From contig QKDO01000080.1 in NCBI GenBank assembly GCA_003252075.1, positions 1 through 64,000 of the forward strand: DNA of 64,000 nt, read 5' to 3'. Each line of letters starts with the position of its first letter. Within the stretch, counting starts at the first letter, position 1. Source of the DNA: Nitrospirota bacterium. GTDB taxonomy: Bacteria > Nitrospirota > Thermodesulfovibrionia > Thermodesulfovibrionales > UBA6898. The position numbers and the translations under genes are program-made. Shown piece by piece: positions 15,347 through 24,204 of this stretch. The notes under the pieces were generated by a model, which was not told the origin of the DNA, made no database searches, and saw only the letters and a list, made by a program, of their open reading frames with translations.

Positions 15347-17170
15347 ATGATCAAAGACCTCAGACTCCACGGCAGTCTCGGTCCCGCAGATTTCTTTGCT
15401 TTTGTGTCCGGCGCGGATATTTTTAGCACCTATTTTTATGAGGAGGAGCCCGGCCGCATCCGGTTCTTCGCCCGCGGCAACGAGCTGAGCATTTCCGATA
15501 CCGGCGTCAGCTACCGCGGGACCGGCGGCAGTTTCTGCAGCTATATGTTCGGTGTTGAAAAGCCGCTCAAAGACCTGGAAAAGGATGATGTGCTCAACCG
15601 GCTCATTATGTTCGGGGCGGTCATGGATGAGCAGGAGAAGGTCGTTTTCACGAACGACACTGAAGGGTCGGAAACCTTCTACCGCCTGTTTCTCCAGGGA
15701 CATGCCGTCGCCAACTACTTTTTTCTGGTTGCATCTGAGGCCGATCGCGACTATAAGAAGCGTCAGAAGCAGGTGCTGAGGTCCGTGGGAAAGTTCCTGA
15801 AACGCACGGATCTCGTGTCCCTCAACAGGGACACGGAACTTCTCGAAGCCTTCTGCGCGGAACTCCGGGAGAAACGGTCCATGGTATTCATCTTCAAACT
15901 GATCAACAGGGCGAACAAGGAATATTATGATGCGTATCGAGACTTCTATGCCCGCAGCAAGACGCTTTCCCCCCAGGAAGCGCTGCACCTTGCAGAGATC
16001 GTGGAGCGGAACAATATCGACCAGTACCAGCAGGAGCGGATGAAAATCAATGTCATGTACCTGCATCCCGACAACAAGCTGGTGGTTGACGAATACCGTG
16101 ACATCCTGATACAGGGGCTGGCGGACGATACGCTTCAGGAATCGGAACATGCGCGGCTCAACCGCCTCAGGACACTTAGCATCCGCAATAACATACCGGT
16201 GGTGCTCTTCGACACCCTTGACGATCTCCTGCTCAAGGGCAAGAAGGTTATGGAGATCGAGGAGCATGAATACCTGAGGGAGGCGCGCGCCATCCTCGAA
16301 AACCTCTTCTTCAAGGGCATGGCGCTTAAACGGCATATCATCAAGGAGGATATCGTCAGGCTCATCAAGGCGAAGCATGTCGCGTATGCACAGAATGACC
16401 GCGGCTTCGAGCAGATTCTGCTTGATATCGGCAAGGCATGCGATGAGTTCTCGCGGGAGTATGACGACTTCTCGGTCTTTGAGGAGTTCAGCTCCATCAT
16501 CACCTATTTCGACCGGTATGACAATGTGCAGGCGCTGCTCAGCCAGCTTTCTTTCATGAAGAACATCGAGTTCAGGGAGGAAGCGCTGCGGAGCCTTGTG
16601 GGGAACAAGAATGAGTTCGACGGGCTGGAGAGCGGTCTCTTCAGGGCGCTCTTTATCAGGGATCTTCTGGACAACAAGTATATCACCGCATACGGCAGAC
16701 TCAAGCTGAAGCTTGTCGTGAAGGGCGTCGAGAACATCCTGAACGGCGAGGCATCCTACCGGGATGTTATCAGCGAACTCGCGGCCCTGGCCGAAGAGGA
16801 GAAGCTCTATTTCGAACTCCATGCGGCACTGAAGGAGCGGATGAGGAGCTTTTTCCCCGGGCTTGAATTGAAAGAGGTGAGAGACCAGATACGCCAGGAC
16901 ATTGCGCGCGAACTTACGGAAAAGGGTTTTCCCGCCAAGATACCGGTAAAGCTCTTCGAAAAGGTCTTCCTCGATCTCCGTAAGGAATCGGTCTATCTCA
17001 ATCAGATCCTTCCCAAGGTCATTCAGGCCAGAGACGCTGACCTCCGGGAGGACTTCCTGCAGAACAGCGGTCTTGACCGGTTTTATCTGGAGTCTCTTGA
17101 GCAGGAATTTATCGAGGAAAAGGGGCTGGACCTTTCTCTGCTGGAGTCCATCAGAGAGGGTGTTTCCTAG
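15347..17170 (+). CDS. large cytoplasmic protein of unknown function
   Basis: A 607-residue, mostly helical, highly charged protein without signal peptide or membrane segment. The N-terminal 120 residues look mixed alpha/beta (LHGSLGPADFFAFVSGADIF), then long helices follow. I recall an uncharacterised family of this length (named TIGR04442) in delta-like bacteria and Nitrospirota, and this may belong to it; that is unverified. No catalytic motif is evident. It diverges from the slt gene with about 110 bases between the two starts and is followed after four bases by an oppositely oriented tRNA-Cys gene. The very long open frame on the opposite strand is a codon-bias shadow. Confidence 0.75.
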   Translation: MIKDLRLHGSLGPADFFAFVSGADIFSTYFYEEEPGRIRFFARGNELSISDTGVSYRGTGGSFCSYMFGVEKPLKDLEKDDVLNRLIMFGAVMDEQEKVVFTNDTEGSETFYRLFLQGHAVANYFFLVASEADRDYKKRQKQVLRSVGKFLKRTDLVSLNRDTELLEAFCAELREKRSMVFIFKLINRANKEYYDAYRDFYARSKTLSPQEALHLAEIVERNNIDQYQQERMKINVMYLHPDNKLVVDEYRDILIQGLADDTLQESEHARLNRLRTLSIRNNIPVVLFDTLDDLLLKGKKVMEIEEHEYLREARAILENLFFKGMALKRHIIKEDIVRLIKAKHVAYAQNDRGFEQILLDIGKACDEFSREYDDFSVFEEFSSIITYFDRYDNVQALLSQLSFMKNIEFREEALRSLVGNKNEFDGLESGLFRALFIRDLLDNKYITAYGRLKLKLVVKGVENILNGEASYRDVISELAALAEEEKLYFELHAALKERMRSFFPGLELKEVRDQIRQDIARELTEKGFPAKIPVKLFEKVFLDLRKESVYLNQILPKVIQARDADLREDFLQNSGLDRFYLESLEQEFIEEKGLDLSLLESIREGVS

Positions 17171-17174
17171 GGAG

Positions 17175-17250
17175 TGGAGGCGGCGAGCGGATTCGAACCG
17201 CTGCATAAAGGTTTTGCAGACCTCTCCCTTAGCCACTTGGGTACGCCGCC
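17175..17250 (-). tRNA. tRNA-Cys (GCA)
   Basis: The minus strand folds as a 76-nt tRNA. The acceptor stem is GGCGGCG/CGCCGCC with U73 and an encoded CCA. The anticodon loop contains GCA, and the T arm has GGTTCGAATCC. U73 with a GCA anticodon is diagnostic of tRNA-Cys. Confidence 0.93.
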
Positions 17251-17366
17251 GGCAAAGACCGTGATCAGCATGTAGTAATCAGCGACAGGCAAAAGAATAC
17301 CGTAAGGAATTGTACCGATCTCGATGCTGCTTACGTACTACGCATAACTTGTCACGGTAATATTTA

Positions 17367-17442
17367 TGGAGCGGGAAACGGGATTCGAACCCGCGACCCC
17401 AACCTTGGCAAGGTTGTGCTCTACCAACTGAGCTATTCCCGC
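17367..17442 (-). tRNA. tRNA-Gly (GCC)
   Basis: The minus strand gives a 76-nt tRNA starting GCGGGAATAGCTCAGTTGG, with GCC in the anticodon loop, GGTTCGAATCC in the T arm and an encoded CCA. It is the second of two tRNA genes in tandem on this strand, with 116 bases between them. Confidence 0.94.
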
Positions 17443-17498
17443 ATGGTTTCAGCCCTTATGAGTGCGCATGCTGCCCGGTAATTCCCTTAACTTCTTGC

Positions 17499-17522
17499 CC
17501 TGCAATGCGCTATAATTGCAGG
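17499..17522. promoter_or_regulatory. perfect inverted repeat over the trpE promoter
   Basis: CCTGCAAT and ATTGCAGG form a perfect 8-bp inverted repeat with an 8-base centre. The centre and right arm contain TATAAT (17511-17516), a good -10, with TTAACT about 18 bases upstream as a weak -35. The repeat lies in the promoter rather than the transcript, so it looks like a repressor operator for trpE rather than an attenuator. The regulator is unknown. Confidence 0.55.
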
Positions 17523-17560
17523 ACATTACATAGTACTGAATTGGAGAAAAGTTTGTCAAC

Positions 17561-19033
17561 ATGCACTACCCGGACATAGCAGAGTTCAGGAGACTTGCCG
17601 AGAAGGGGAACCTTATCCCCGTCTACCGAGAGATTCTTGCCGATACCTTTACTCCGGTGACGGCATTTCTCAGACTTGGCGGAAGACCGTCGTTCCTGCT
17701 AGAGAGTGTCGAGGGCGGAGAAAAGTGGGCGCGATACTCCTTCATCGGGTCACGTCCCTCAAAGGTCCTGCGGGGAAGGGGCAGGACGGTCGAAGTGATC
17801 GAGGACCAGAACGCCCCTGTGGTGATCGAGGCTGACAACCCTCTTGATATCATCAAACAGGAGATAGCCGCGTTTCGTCCTGTCGAAGTGAAGGGGTTGC
17901 CCCGGTTCTTCGGCGGTCTTGTCGGGTATATCGGCTATGACATGGTCCGGTTCTTCGAGCAGGTGCAGCAGAGCGAGAAACAGGACCTCGGACTGCCTGA
18001 TTTCTTTCTTATGCTCACGGATACCATGCTCATCTTCGACAGTCTCCGGCAGAAGATACAGGTCGTTTCGAATGCCCATGTCAATGGCGGAGACGTCGAG
18101 GCTGTCTACCGGGAGTCCGTGCAGAAGATCGATGCGATCATTACCCGTCTCACATCTCCGGCAGAACTGCTGAACCGTGACGATGGCGGCAGTTCTGCCG
18201 GGTTTGTCTCGAACATGCAGAAACAGGATTTCCTTTCTGCCGTAGAGCGCTGCAAGGAATATGTCATGGCCGGAGATATTGTCCAGGTCGTGCTCTCCCA
18301 GAGATTCGAACGGCCGTCCCGGGTTGATCCCTTCACGGCATACCGTGCGCTGAGGGTGATCAATCCGTCACCCTATATGTACTATCTCGACACCGGGGAG
18401 GCAAAACTGGTGGGATCTTCTCCCGAGATCCTGGTTCGCATGGAGAACGGCAGGATCGTGCTTCGTCCTATTGCGGGAACCCGACGTCGGGGCGAGACCG
18501 AGTCTGCTGACCGTGCGCTCGAGGCAGAGCTGAAAAGCGATCCCAAGGAGATAGCCGAACATATCATGCTGGTCGACCTCGGCAGGAACGATGTTGGAAG
18601 GGTTGCAAAAATAGGATCGGTTACGGTGACCGACCTCATGACCGTAGAGCGTTACAGCCATGTGATGCATCTCGTGTCAAACGTGGAAGGCGACTTGAAG
18701 GATGGCCTTGATGCCTTTGATGTGCTAGCAGCGTGTTTCCCTGCAGGGACGGTGTCAGGTGCGCCGAAGGTACGGGCCATGGAGATCATCGAAGAACTTG
18801 AACCGGCCCGCCGCGGCCCCTATGCGGGATCGGTCGGGTATTTCAGCTATTCGGGCAACATGGACATGTGCATCACGATCCGTACGCTCATCATGAAGGA
18901 CGGCAAAGTCCATGTGCAGGCGGGCGCCGGCATTGTTGCCGACTCCGATCCGGAAAAGGAATACGTGGAGACGGTCAATAAGGCAAAGGGCATGATGAAG
19001 GCGGTCGATATGGCGGAAGAGGGACTGGATTGA
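17561..19033 (+). CDS. trpE: anthranilate synthase component I
   Basis: A 490-residue chorismate-using enzyme that makes anthranilate with glutamine-derived ammonia from TrpG, the first step of tryptophan synthesis. The tryptophan feedback motif LLES is at residues 46-49, followed by the paired Ser region (RYSFIG). Chorismate-binding landmarks include PIAGTRRRGET, LMLVDLGRNDVGRV (as IMLVDLGRNDVGR), FPAGTVSGAPKVRAMEII and QAGAGIVADSDPEKEY. Length is normal. The leader is only about 40 bases, too short for a classical attenuator. trpG follows after about 290 bases in which I see no clear gene. Confidence 0.95.
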   Translation: MHYPDIAEFRRLAEKGNLIPVYREILADTFTPVTAFLRLGGRPSFLLESVEGGEKWARYSFIGSRPSKVLRGRGRTVEVIEDQNAPVVIEADNPLDIIKQEIAAFRPVEVKGLPRFFGGLVGYIGYDMVRFFEQVQQSEKQDLGLPDFFLMLTDTMLIFDSLRQKIQVVSNAHVNGGDVEAVYRESVQKIDAIITRLTSPAELLNRDDGGSSAGFVSNMQKQDFLSAVERCKEYVMAGDIVQVVLSQRFERPSRVDPFTAYRALRVINPSPYMYYLDTGEAKLVGSSPEILVRMENGRIVLRPIAGTRRRGETESADRALEAELKSDPKEIAEHIMLVDLGRNDVGRVAKIGSVTVTDLMTVERYSHVMHLVSNVEGDLKDGLDAFDVLAACFPAGTVSGAPKVRAMEIIEELEPARRGPYAGSVGYFSYSGNMDMCITIRTLIMKDGKVHVQAGAGIVADSDPEKEYVETVNKAKGMMKAVDMAEEGLD

Positions 19034-19319
19034 TGTATCCGGCAAGCCGTGACGGATATCTGATTGCTGAATCCGGGCCCGCCAGATGGCATGCAAAACC
19101 GTTCCATGGAGTAACACTTCCCTTGGCCTTGCATCGTACTCTCATGGAGTCTTTGAATATCCAGGGCTTCCAGGACATGCGGTCGTGGTGGCTTCCGATG
19201 CATTTTGGAATCGCTGCAAACGGTTTTTCAGTCCCGCTGACAGGTCCATGCCAAGATGGTATGATTCCGGAAGATAACCATAAATGCTTGCAGGAACAAG
19301 GAATGAAGAGGACCCCCCG

Positions 19320-19898
19320 ATGTTATTAATGATCGACAACTACGATTCGTTCACCTATAACCTGGTCCAGTACTTCGGTGAACTGGGCGAGGATGTACGG
19401 GTATTCAGGAATAACAGGATCACCCTTGCCGAGATCGAGACACTGCAGCCCGACCGGATCGTTATCTCCCCCGGACCCTGCACGCCCAACGAGGCGGGGA
19501 TCTCGGTCGAGGCGATCAGGCATTTTGCAGGGAGACTGCCGATACTCGGCGTATGTCTCGGCCACCAAGCGATAGGTGCTGCCTTCGGGGGAGAGATTAT
19601 CCGCGCGCCGCGGCTCATGCATGGCAAGACCTCGCTGATCCATCACGACGGAAAGACCATCTTTGCGGGCCTGCCCAACCCCTTTGAAGCCACACGGTAT
19701 CATTCACTGCTCATCAGGAAAGAAACACGGCCCGAATGCCTTGAGACCACGGCATGGACTGAAGCAGGAGAGATCATGGGGGTGCGGCATAAAGAGCTGG
19801 CCATCGAGGGGGTGCAGTTTCATCCCGAATCGATACTGACCCTTGCGGGAAAAGATCTGCTGAAAAATTTCCTGAAGCTGAAGCAGCCCCGGGGTTAG
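19320..19898 (+). CDS. trpG: anthranilate synthase glutamine amidotransferase
   Basis: A 192-residue class I glutamine amidotransferase beginning [20 protein letters not shown]. The nucleophile Cys is in [15 protein letters not shown], and the catalytic His-Glu pair is in [11 protein letters not shown]. It supplies ammonia to TrpE and may also serve PabB in folate synthesis, as often happens when one copy is present. The start at 19320 is chosen from family alignment. Its 3' end overlaps the 3' end of trpD on the other strand by four bases, so the two are convergent. Confidence 0.94.
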   Translation: MLLMIDNYDSFTYNLVQYFGELGEDVRVFRNNRITLAEIETLQPDRIVISPGPCTPNEAGISVEAIRHFAGRLPILGVCLGHQAIGAAFGGEIIRAPRLMHGKTSLIHHDGKTIFAGLPNPFEATRYHSLLIRKETRPECLETTAWTEAGEIMGVRHKELAIEGVQFHPESILTLAGKDLLKNFLKLKQPRG

Positions 19899-20905
19899 AG
19901 GCTGTTCGAGACCTTCCTGATCTCCTCAAGCTTTTTTGCCGCACTGCCTGAATCGATCGTCTCCTGAGCAAGGGCAAGGGCTGTTTTCCAGTTGTTCGAC
20001 CTGCCTGCTACCGCGAGGGCAGCTGCCGCATTGATCAGTACGATGTCCCTCTTCGATCCTTTCTCGCCATGCAGGATACGGAGTGTGAGTGCCGCGTTTT
20101 CCTTGTTATCGCCTCCCACCAGGTCATCCCGCCTTCCCCTGCTGATGCCGAAGTCCTCGGGAGCGATGATAAGGTTCTCGACCCTGCCCCGGCTGAACCG
20201 CGAGACCTGTGTGCCGTCGGTTACGGTGATCTCATCCAGTCCGTCTTCACCATGTACGACCATGGCATCTTCTGCGCCGAGATTGCCGAGTACTGTCGCA
20301 AGGGTTTCAGTGAGCTTGGCGGAAAAAACGCCCAGGATCTGGCGACGCGCTCCTGCCGGGTTCGTGATGGGGCCGAGGATATTGAAGATCGTGCGAATGC
20401 CCATTTCCCGCCGGGGACCGATTGCATATTTCATGGCAGGGTGGAAAAGCGGGGCAAAGAGAAAACCGAACCCTGTGGCGAAAAGACATTTTTCCACCTT
20501 GTCCGGCGCGAGGTCTATCTTGACACCGAGCGCCTCCAGGACATCTGCACTGCCTGATTTGCTCGATACGGCCTTATTCCCGTGCTTGGCAACAGGGACG
20601 CCGGCTGCCGCAACCACCAAAGCAACCGTTGTGGATATATTGAAGGTGTGGGACATGTCACCGCCCGTGCCGCACGTGTCAAGTACGCCCTCAGGCGCCG
20701 TGATCTTGGCCGCCTTGTCCCGCATGATCCGCGCTGCACCGGTGATCTCATCGACCGTCTCGCCCTTGAGCCTGAGCGCGGTGAGAAACGAACCGATTTG
20801 CGCATCCGTGGATCGGCCTTCCATGATCTCTTTCATGCATTCGGCCATTTCGGTTTCAGAGAGGTGGATACCCCCGACGAGAAGGTTGATGGCCTCCTTG
20901 ATCAT
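19895..20905 (-). CDS. trpD: anthranilate phosphoribosyltransferase
   Basis: A 336-residue enzyme transferring phosphoribose from PRPP to anthranilate. Motifs include [17 protein letters not shown] (PRPP loop), [49 protein letters not shown] and the [12 protein letters not shown] segment. The start is ATG 20905, which overlaps the stop of the upstream lipoprotein gene (ATGA). Unusually, it lies on the strand opposite trpE and trpG and converges on them rather than forming one operon, so its expression depends on the lipoprotein gene's promoter. Confidence 0.95.
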   Translation of the reverse strand: MIKEAINLLVGGIHLSETEMAECMKEIMEGRSTDAQIGSFLTALRLKGETVDEITGAARIMRDKAAKITAPEGVLDTCGTGGDMSHTFNISTTVALVVAAAGVPVAKHGNKAVSSKSGSADVLEALGVKIDLAPDKVEKCLFATGFGFLFAPLFHPAMKYAIGPRREMGIRTIFNILGPITNPAGARRQILGVFSAKLTETLATVLGNLGAEDAMVVHGEDGLDEITVTDGTQVSRFSRGRVENLIIAPEDFGISRGRRDDLVGGDNKENAALTLRILHGEKGSKRDIVLINAAAALAVAGRSNNWKTALALAQETIDSGSAAKKLEEIRKVSNSL

Positions 20906-22062
20906 AATGGCCCTTTCCACAAAAACAAAGCATAGTCTTCGTTGTCTCCCGCAGGAATCGCACCGATTCCTGTGGGAGGCTCGGCTGGGGTAATGAAAGC
21001 CATCGGCGCAGATGAAGCTCCCTCTCTGTGCCGGTACCCTTCCGCCGCCACTTCCGCAGGTGCACCTGCAGCATCTTTCTGCAATATGAAGTCCCGGTAC
21101 TGGGGAGAGAGGTGGCGAATCCGGACATTTCCCTGCATCCTGAACTTGACATATGCAGCGCAGGCCTGAACATTGAGCCGGGAGTTTTCGATAAACCCTG
21201 CAGCTGTCTCCTCGGATATATCTTCAGGGGAGAATGTCGAGAGCTCCGGGACAATATAATACCTGTCCGCAGCGGTAAAGTTCGTCATGTACTGGTAGAA
21301 CTCTTTCTGACACCGTCCAACATAGCCGCCGCCGATCAGCATAGTTTCTGCACCGACCGCTTTCAGGAACGACAACAGGGGAATGAGGTCATCGGCAAGG
21401 AGTTTGCCGCTGCTTGATGACTCAGATTCGAGATAGAGGATGGCAGGGGAGCCGTTTGCGATCCCGTTGAGATAGCGTGCATATTCATCAGGACCCTCCG
21501 TATATCCGTAGTTCATTGCGTGGCGGTAATCTCGAGGGAGGACCAGAATGACAAGCTTCTCCTCAGTCGTAAGATATTCAATGAAGTTCTTCTCGAATTT
21601 CAGCTGTTCCTGCTCAAGCACCGCGACCGCAGTATCAGGGGAGGTTTCGAGAAAACTGTCGACGATGCTCCCGTGCCGATCCGCGGATCTCTTGAGAAAG
21701 CCGGGCTTTTTCGCATCGAAAAAAAGCGAATAGGAAGGATGGACAAAGATGTATGCAGACCCATGGTCAACATATTTTCTGTAGCGTTCGTACTGGTCAG
21801 GGGATAGGGTGTTCAGATTAGCGAGGGAAAGACCCTGATACGCCCAGTCGATCCATTCCGTGTCTGTTTCAATCCCGTGGTTTCGTTCATCAATCGCAGC
21901 CATGACATTCCGGATGGTTCTTTCTTTCTGTTCCCTGAGTTCTGTTGAGAGGATATCGTCTGGTATGCCGGCAGGTTCGCCCCTCGTCGTCTGCTGCGGT
22001 GCGCAGCCTGCCATGCATGCCAAGGTGAGGCAGACCAGAAGATATGATCGAACGATCTCCAC
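20902..22062 (-). CDS. lipoprotein of unknown function coupled to trpD
   Basis: A 386-residue protein with a lipoprotein signal (SYLLVCLTLACMAGC, lipobox LACMAGC), so probably anchored in the periplasm. The rest appears globular, mixed alpha/beta, with IFVHPSYSLFF, KLVILVLPRDYRHAMNYGY and AETMLIGGGYVGRCQKEFY. The last 50 residues are Ala/Pro-rich. I do not recognise the family; the glycine-rich IGGGYVG region might hint at ligand binding, but that is speculation. It overlaps trpD by four bases, so the two are translationally coupled even though no functional link is evident. Confidence 0.75.
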   Translation of the reverse strand: MEIVRSYLLVCLTLACMAGCAPQQTTRGEPAGIPDDILSTELREQKERTIRNVMAAIDERNHGIETDTEWIDWAYQGLSLANLNTLSPDQYERYRKYVDHGSAYIFVHPSYSLFFDAKKPGFLKRSADRHGSIVDSFLETSPDTAVAVLEQEQLKFEKNFIEYLTTEEKLVILVLPRDYRHAMNYGYTEGPDEYARYLNGIANGSPAILYLESESSSSGKLLADDLIPLLSFLKAVGAETMLIGGGYVGRCQKEFYQYMTNFTAADRYYIVPELSTFSPEDISEETAAGFIENSRLNVQACAAYVKFRMQGNVRIRHLSPQYRDFILQKDAAGAPAEVAAEGYRHREGASSAPMAFITPAEPPTGIGAIPAGDNEDYALFLWKGPL

Positions 22063-22174
22063 GATTTTCTATTCTACCTAGGGAACTTGCCCGAATACAA
22101 GAAATCCCCGGTGCCTTGCTGAAAAGGCCTGCGATAGTGCAATATATCGTTTATTTTGAAAGAAAGGGGAGCGT

Positions 22175-23086
22175 GTGCCACTGCGTGTCGGTGTGATCGG
22201 CGTCGGATACCTCGGACAGCACCATGCACGCATCTTTGCCGGTCTTGAGGGTGTGGAACTGACCGGCGTAGCGGATGCGGACAAAGCAAGGGCTGATGAG
22301 ATAGCGGCAAAGTACGGATGTGCGTCATTCGGCGAATGGAACGAGCTCGCTGGGCAGTGCGATGCGGTCAGCATCGTTACCCCGACAACAACGCACTTTG
22401 AAATCGCACGTGCTTGCCTGAGGGCTGGCAGGGATGTCTTTATCGAGAAGCCGATCACGGAACTTCTTGATGAGGCGCGCGAACTTATCAGCGTGGCTGA
22501 TGCGGGAAACCGCATCCTGCAGGTAGGCCACCTGGAGCGTTACAATCCGGGTATCGTTGCCGCAGCAGAACTGATACAGGAACCGCGGTTTATCGAGGCT
22601 GAAAGGCTCTCCCCCTTCCTCGGCAGGGGCACGGACGTGGATATCACCCTTGATCTTATGATCCATGATATCGATATTGTCACGGGATTTGTGCGGTCAT
22701 CCGTAAAGAGCATCAGTGCAGTGGGTGACCGGGTGCTTACCGGCAAGATCGATGCAGTAAAGGCGTGGATAGAGTTCGAGAACGGCTGCAAGGCGCTTAT
22801 CACGGCAAGCCGGCTGGCAGCGGAGAAGGTGCGGCGGCTGAGAATCCACCAGCAGGACACGTTTATATCCGTTGATTACCAGACCCAGGAAGTGAGAAAG
22901 TATTTCAAGGGTGCTGCCGGTATCGCATTCGACGTGATCAGGCCCGAGAGCAGGGAACCGCTCAGGGAAGAACTGAAAGACTTTGTTTCCTGTGTTCGGG
23001 GGAGGTCATGTCCGCGGGTATCCGGCAGGGAGGCGACGCAGGCACTGGAGATCGTTCTCAGGATCAACGAAATACTGAAACAATAA
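22175..23086 (+). CDS. gnnA: Gfo/Idh/MocA oxidoreductase, probable GnnA
   Basis: A 303-residue NAD-dependent sugar dehydrogenase. The Rossmann motif is GVIGVGYLGQHHARI at the N-terminus; FIEKPITE and the catalytic-region segment LMIHDIDIV follow. The start is GTG 22175 after AAGGGGAG. It is followed by a DegT-type aminotransferase and lpxB. In Acidithiobacillus and Leptospira this arrangement encodes GnnA/GnnB, which turn UDP-GlcNAc into UDP-GlcNAc3N by 3-oxidation and transamination before LpxA acylation. The GnnA role is inferred from this context, not from a diagnostic residue. Confidence 0.82.
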   Translation: MPLRVGVIGVGYLGQHHARIFAGLEGVELTGVADADKARADEIAAKYGCASFGEWNELAGQCDAVSIVTPTTTHFEIARACLRAGRDVFIEKPITELLDEARELISVADAGNRILQVGHLERYNPGIVAAAELIQEPRFIEAERLSPFLGRGTDVDITLDLMIHDIDIVTGFVRSSVKSISAVGDRVLTGKIDAVKAWIEFENGCKALITASRLAAEKVRRLRIHQQDTFISVDYQTQEVRKYFKGAAGIAFDVIRPESREPLREELKDFVSCVRGRSCPRVSGREATQALEIVLRINEILKQ

Positions 23087-23115
23087 TAATTTACGGTAAT
23101 GGAGAACGAGAGAAC

Positions 23116-24204
23116 ATGGTCCCAATGATAGATCTGAAAAAGCAGTTTGCCGGAATTAAGGAAGAGGTCCTTGCTGTCGTGACCGAGATCCTTGAGAGTG
23201 CCCATTATGTTCTGGGTCCCAAAGTTTCGGAGTTTGAGAAAAAGATGGCTGCCTATCACGGCGTGGCCGAGGCCATAGGGGTTGCGTCCGGCACGGATGC
23301 CCTGCATCTCGCTGTCAAGGCGCTTGGCATAGGAGAGGGCGATGAGGTGATAACCACGCCGTTCACCTTTTTTGCCACCGCGGAATCGATCCTCTATACC
23401 GGCGCCAGACCGGTCTTTGCCGATATTGACCCCGAGACCATGAATATCGACCCGGTACAGATTGAGGCAAAGATAACAAGAAAGACTAAGGCTATCATCC
23501 CGGTGCACATCTTTGGCCACCCTGCAGATATGGATGCCGTCATGGCAATCGCCGGGAAACATCACCTCTCTGTCATCGAAGACTGTGCCCAGTCATTCGG
23601 CGCCGGCATCAGGGGAAAGAAGACCGGCAGCTTCGGCGAGGCCGGGTGCTTCAGTTTTTATCCGAGCAAGAATCTCGGTGCGTTCGGGGACGGCGGCCTG
23701 GTAACGCTTCATGATACGGGTCTTGGTGACAGGATCAGGATGCTCAGGAATCATGGGTCCCGTGGCGCATATAAGCATGAGTTTGTGGGTGTCAACAGCA
23801 GGCTCGATGAGCTGCAGGCCGGCATTCTTCTGGTCAAGCTGAGGAGGATCGACGCTTACAACAGCAGGAGAAGGGAAAACGCCGCGTTGTATAATGCCTG
23901 TCTTTCGGACCGTGTGCTCAGGCCGGCAGAGCGGCAGGGCATGACGCATGTATATCACCAGTACACGATCAGGAGTCCGAAGCGGGACCAGATAAAGAAC
24001 AGGCTCCATGAGGCCGGTGTATCGTCAGTGGTCTATTATCCGGTCCCTCTGCACCTGCAGGAGGCGCTGGGCTTCCTCGGCCACAAGAAAGGTGACTTCC
24101 CGGTTTCTGAAGAGGCAGCGGAGAAGGTGCTTTCGCTCCCCATGTACCCGGAGCTTGAAGAGAAGACCATAAGGGAGATCGCAGAGATCATCAACAATGT
24201 CTGA
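23116..24204 (+). CDS. gnnB: DegT/DnrJ/EryC1 aminotransferase, probable GnnB
   Basis: A 362-residue PLP enzyme. It opens MVPMIDLKKQFAGIKEEV, with the GVASGTDALHLAVKALGIGEGDEV motif, DCAQSFGA for the PLP aspartate, and the PLP lysine in FYPSKNLGAFGDGG. The ATG at 23116 has GGAGAACGAGAGAAC before it; a longer frame overlapping gnnA is unlikely. The predicted role is transfer of an amino group to the 3-keto sugar from GnnA, giving UDP-GlcNAc3N for lipid A. It overlaps lpxB by eight bases. Alternative: another nucleotide-sugar aminotransferase. Confidence 0.85.
   Translation: MVPMIDLKKQFAGIKEEVLAVVTEILESAHYVLGPKVSEFEKKMAAYHGVAEAIGVASGTDALHLAVKALGIGEGDEVITTPFTFFATAESILYTGARPVFADIDPETMNIDPVQIEAKITRKTKAIIPVHIFGHPADMDAVMAIAGKHHLSVIEDCAQSFGAGIRGKKTGSFGEAGCFSFYPSKNLGAFGDGGLVTLHDTGLGDRIRMLRNHGSRGAYKHEFVGVNSRLDELQAGILLVKLRRIDAYNSRRRENAALYNACLSDRVLRPAERQGMTHVYHQYTIRSPKRDQIKNRLHEAGVSSVVYYPVPLHLQEALGFLGHKKGDFPVSEEAAEKVLSLPMYPELEEKTIREIAEIINNV

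Noticed and set aside
15323-17236. 637-codon open frame on the minus strand
   Set aside because: It lies wholly opposite the 607-residue unknown protein and over the tRNA-Cys. Its product is Leu/Asp/Glu-rich without a domain pattern, as expected from the codon bias of the real gene.
17523-17560. Tryptophan attenuator before trpE
   Set aside because: The leader from the predicted transcript start is only about 40 bases, with no leader peptide with Trp codons and no terminator hairpin.
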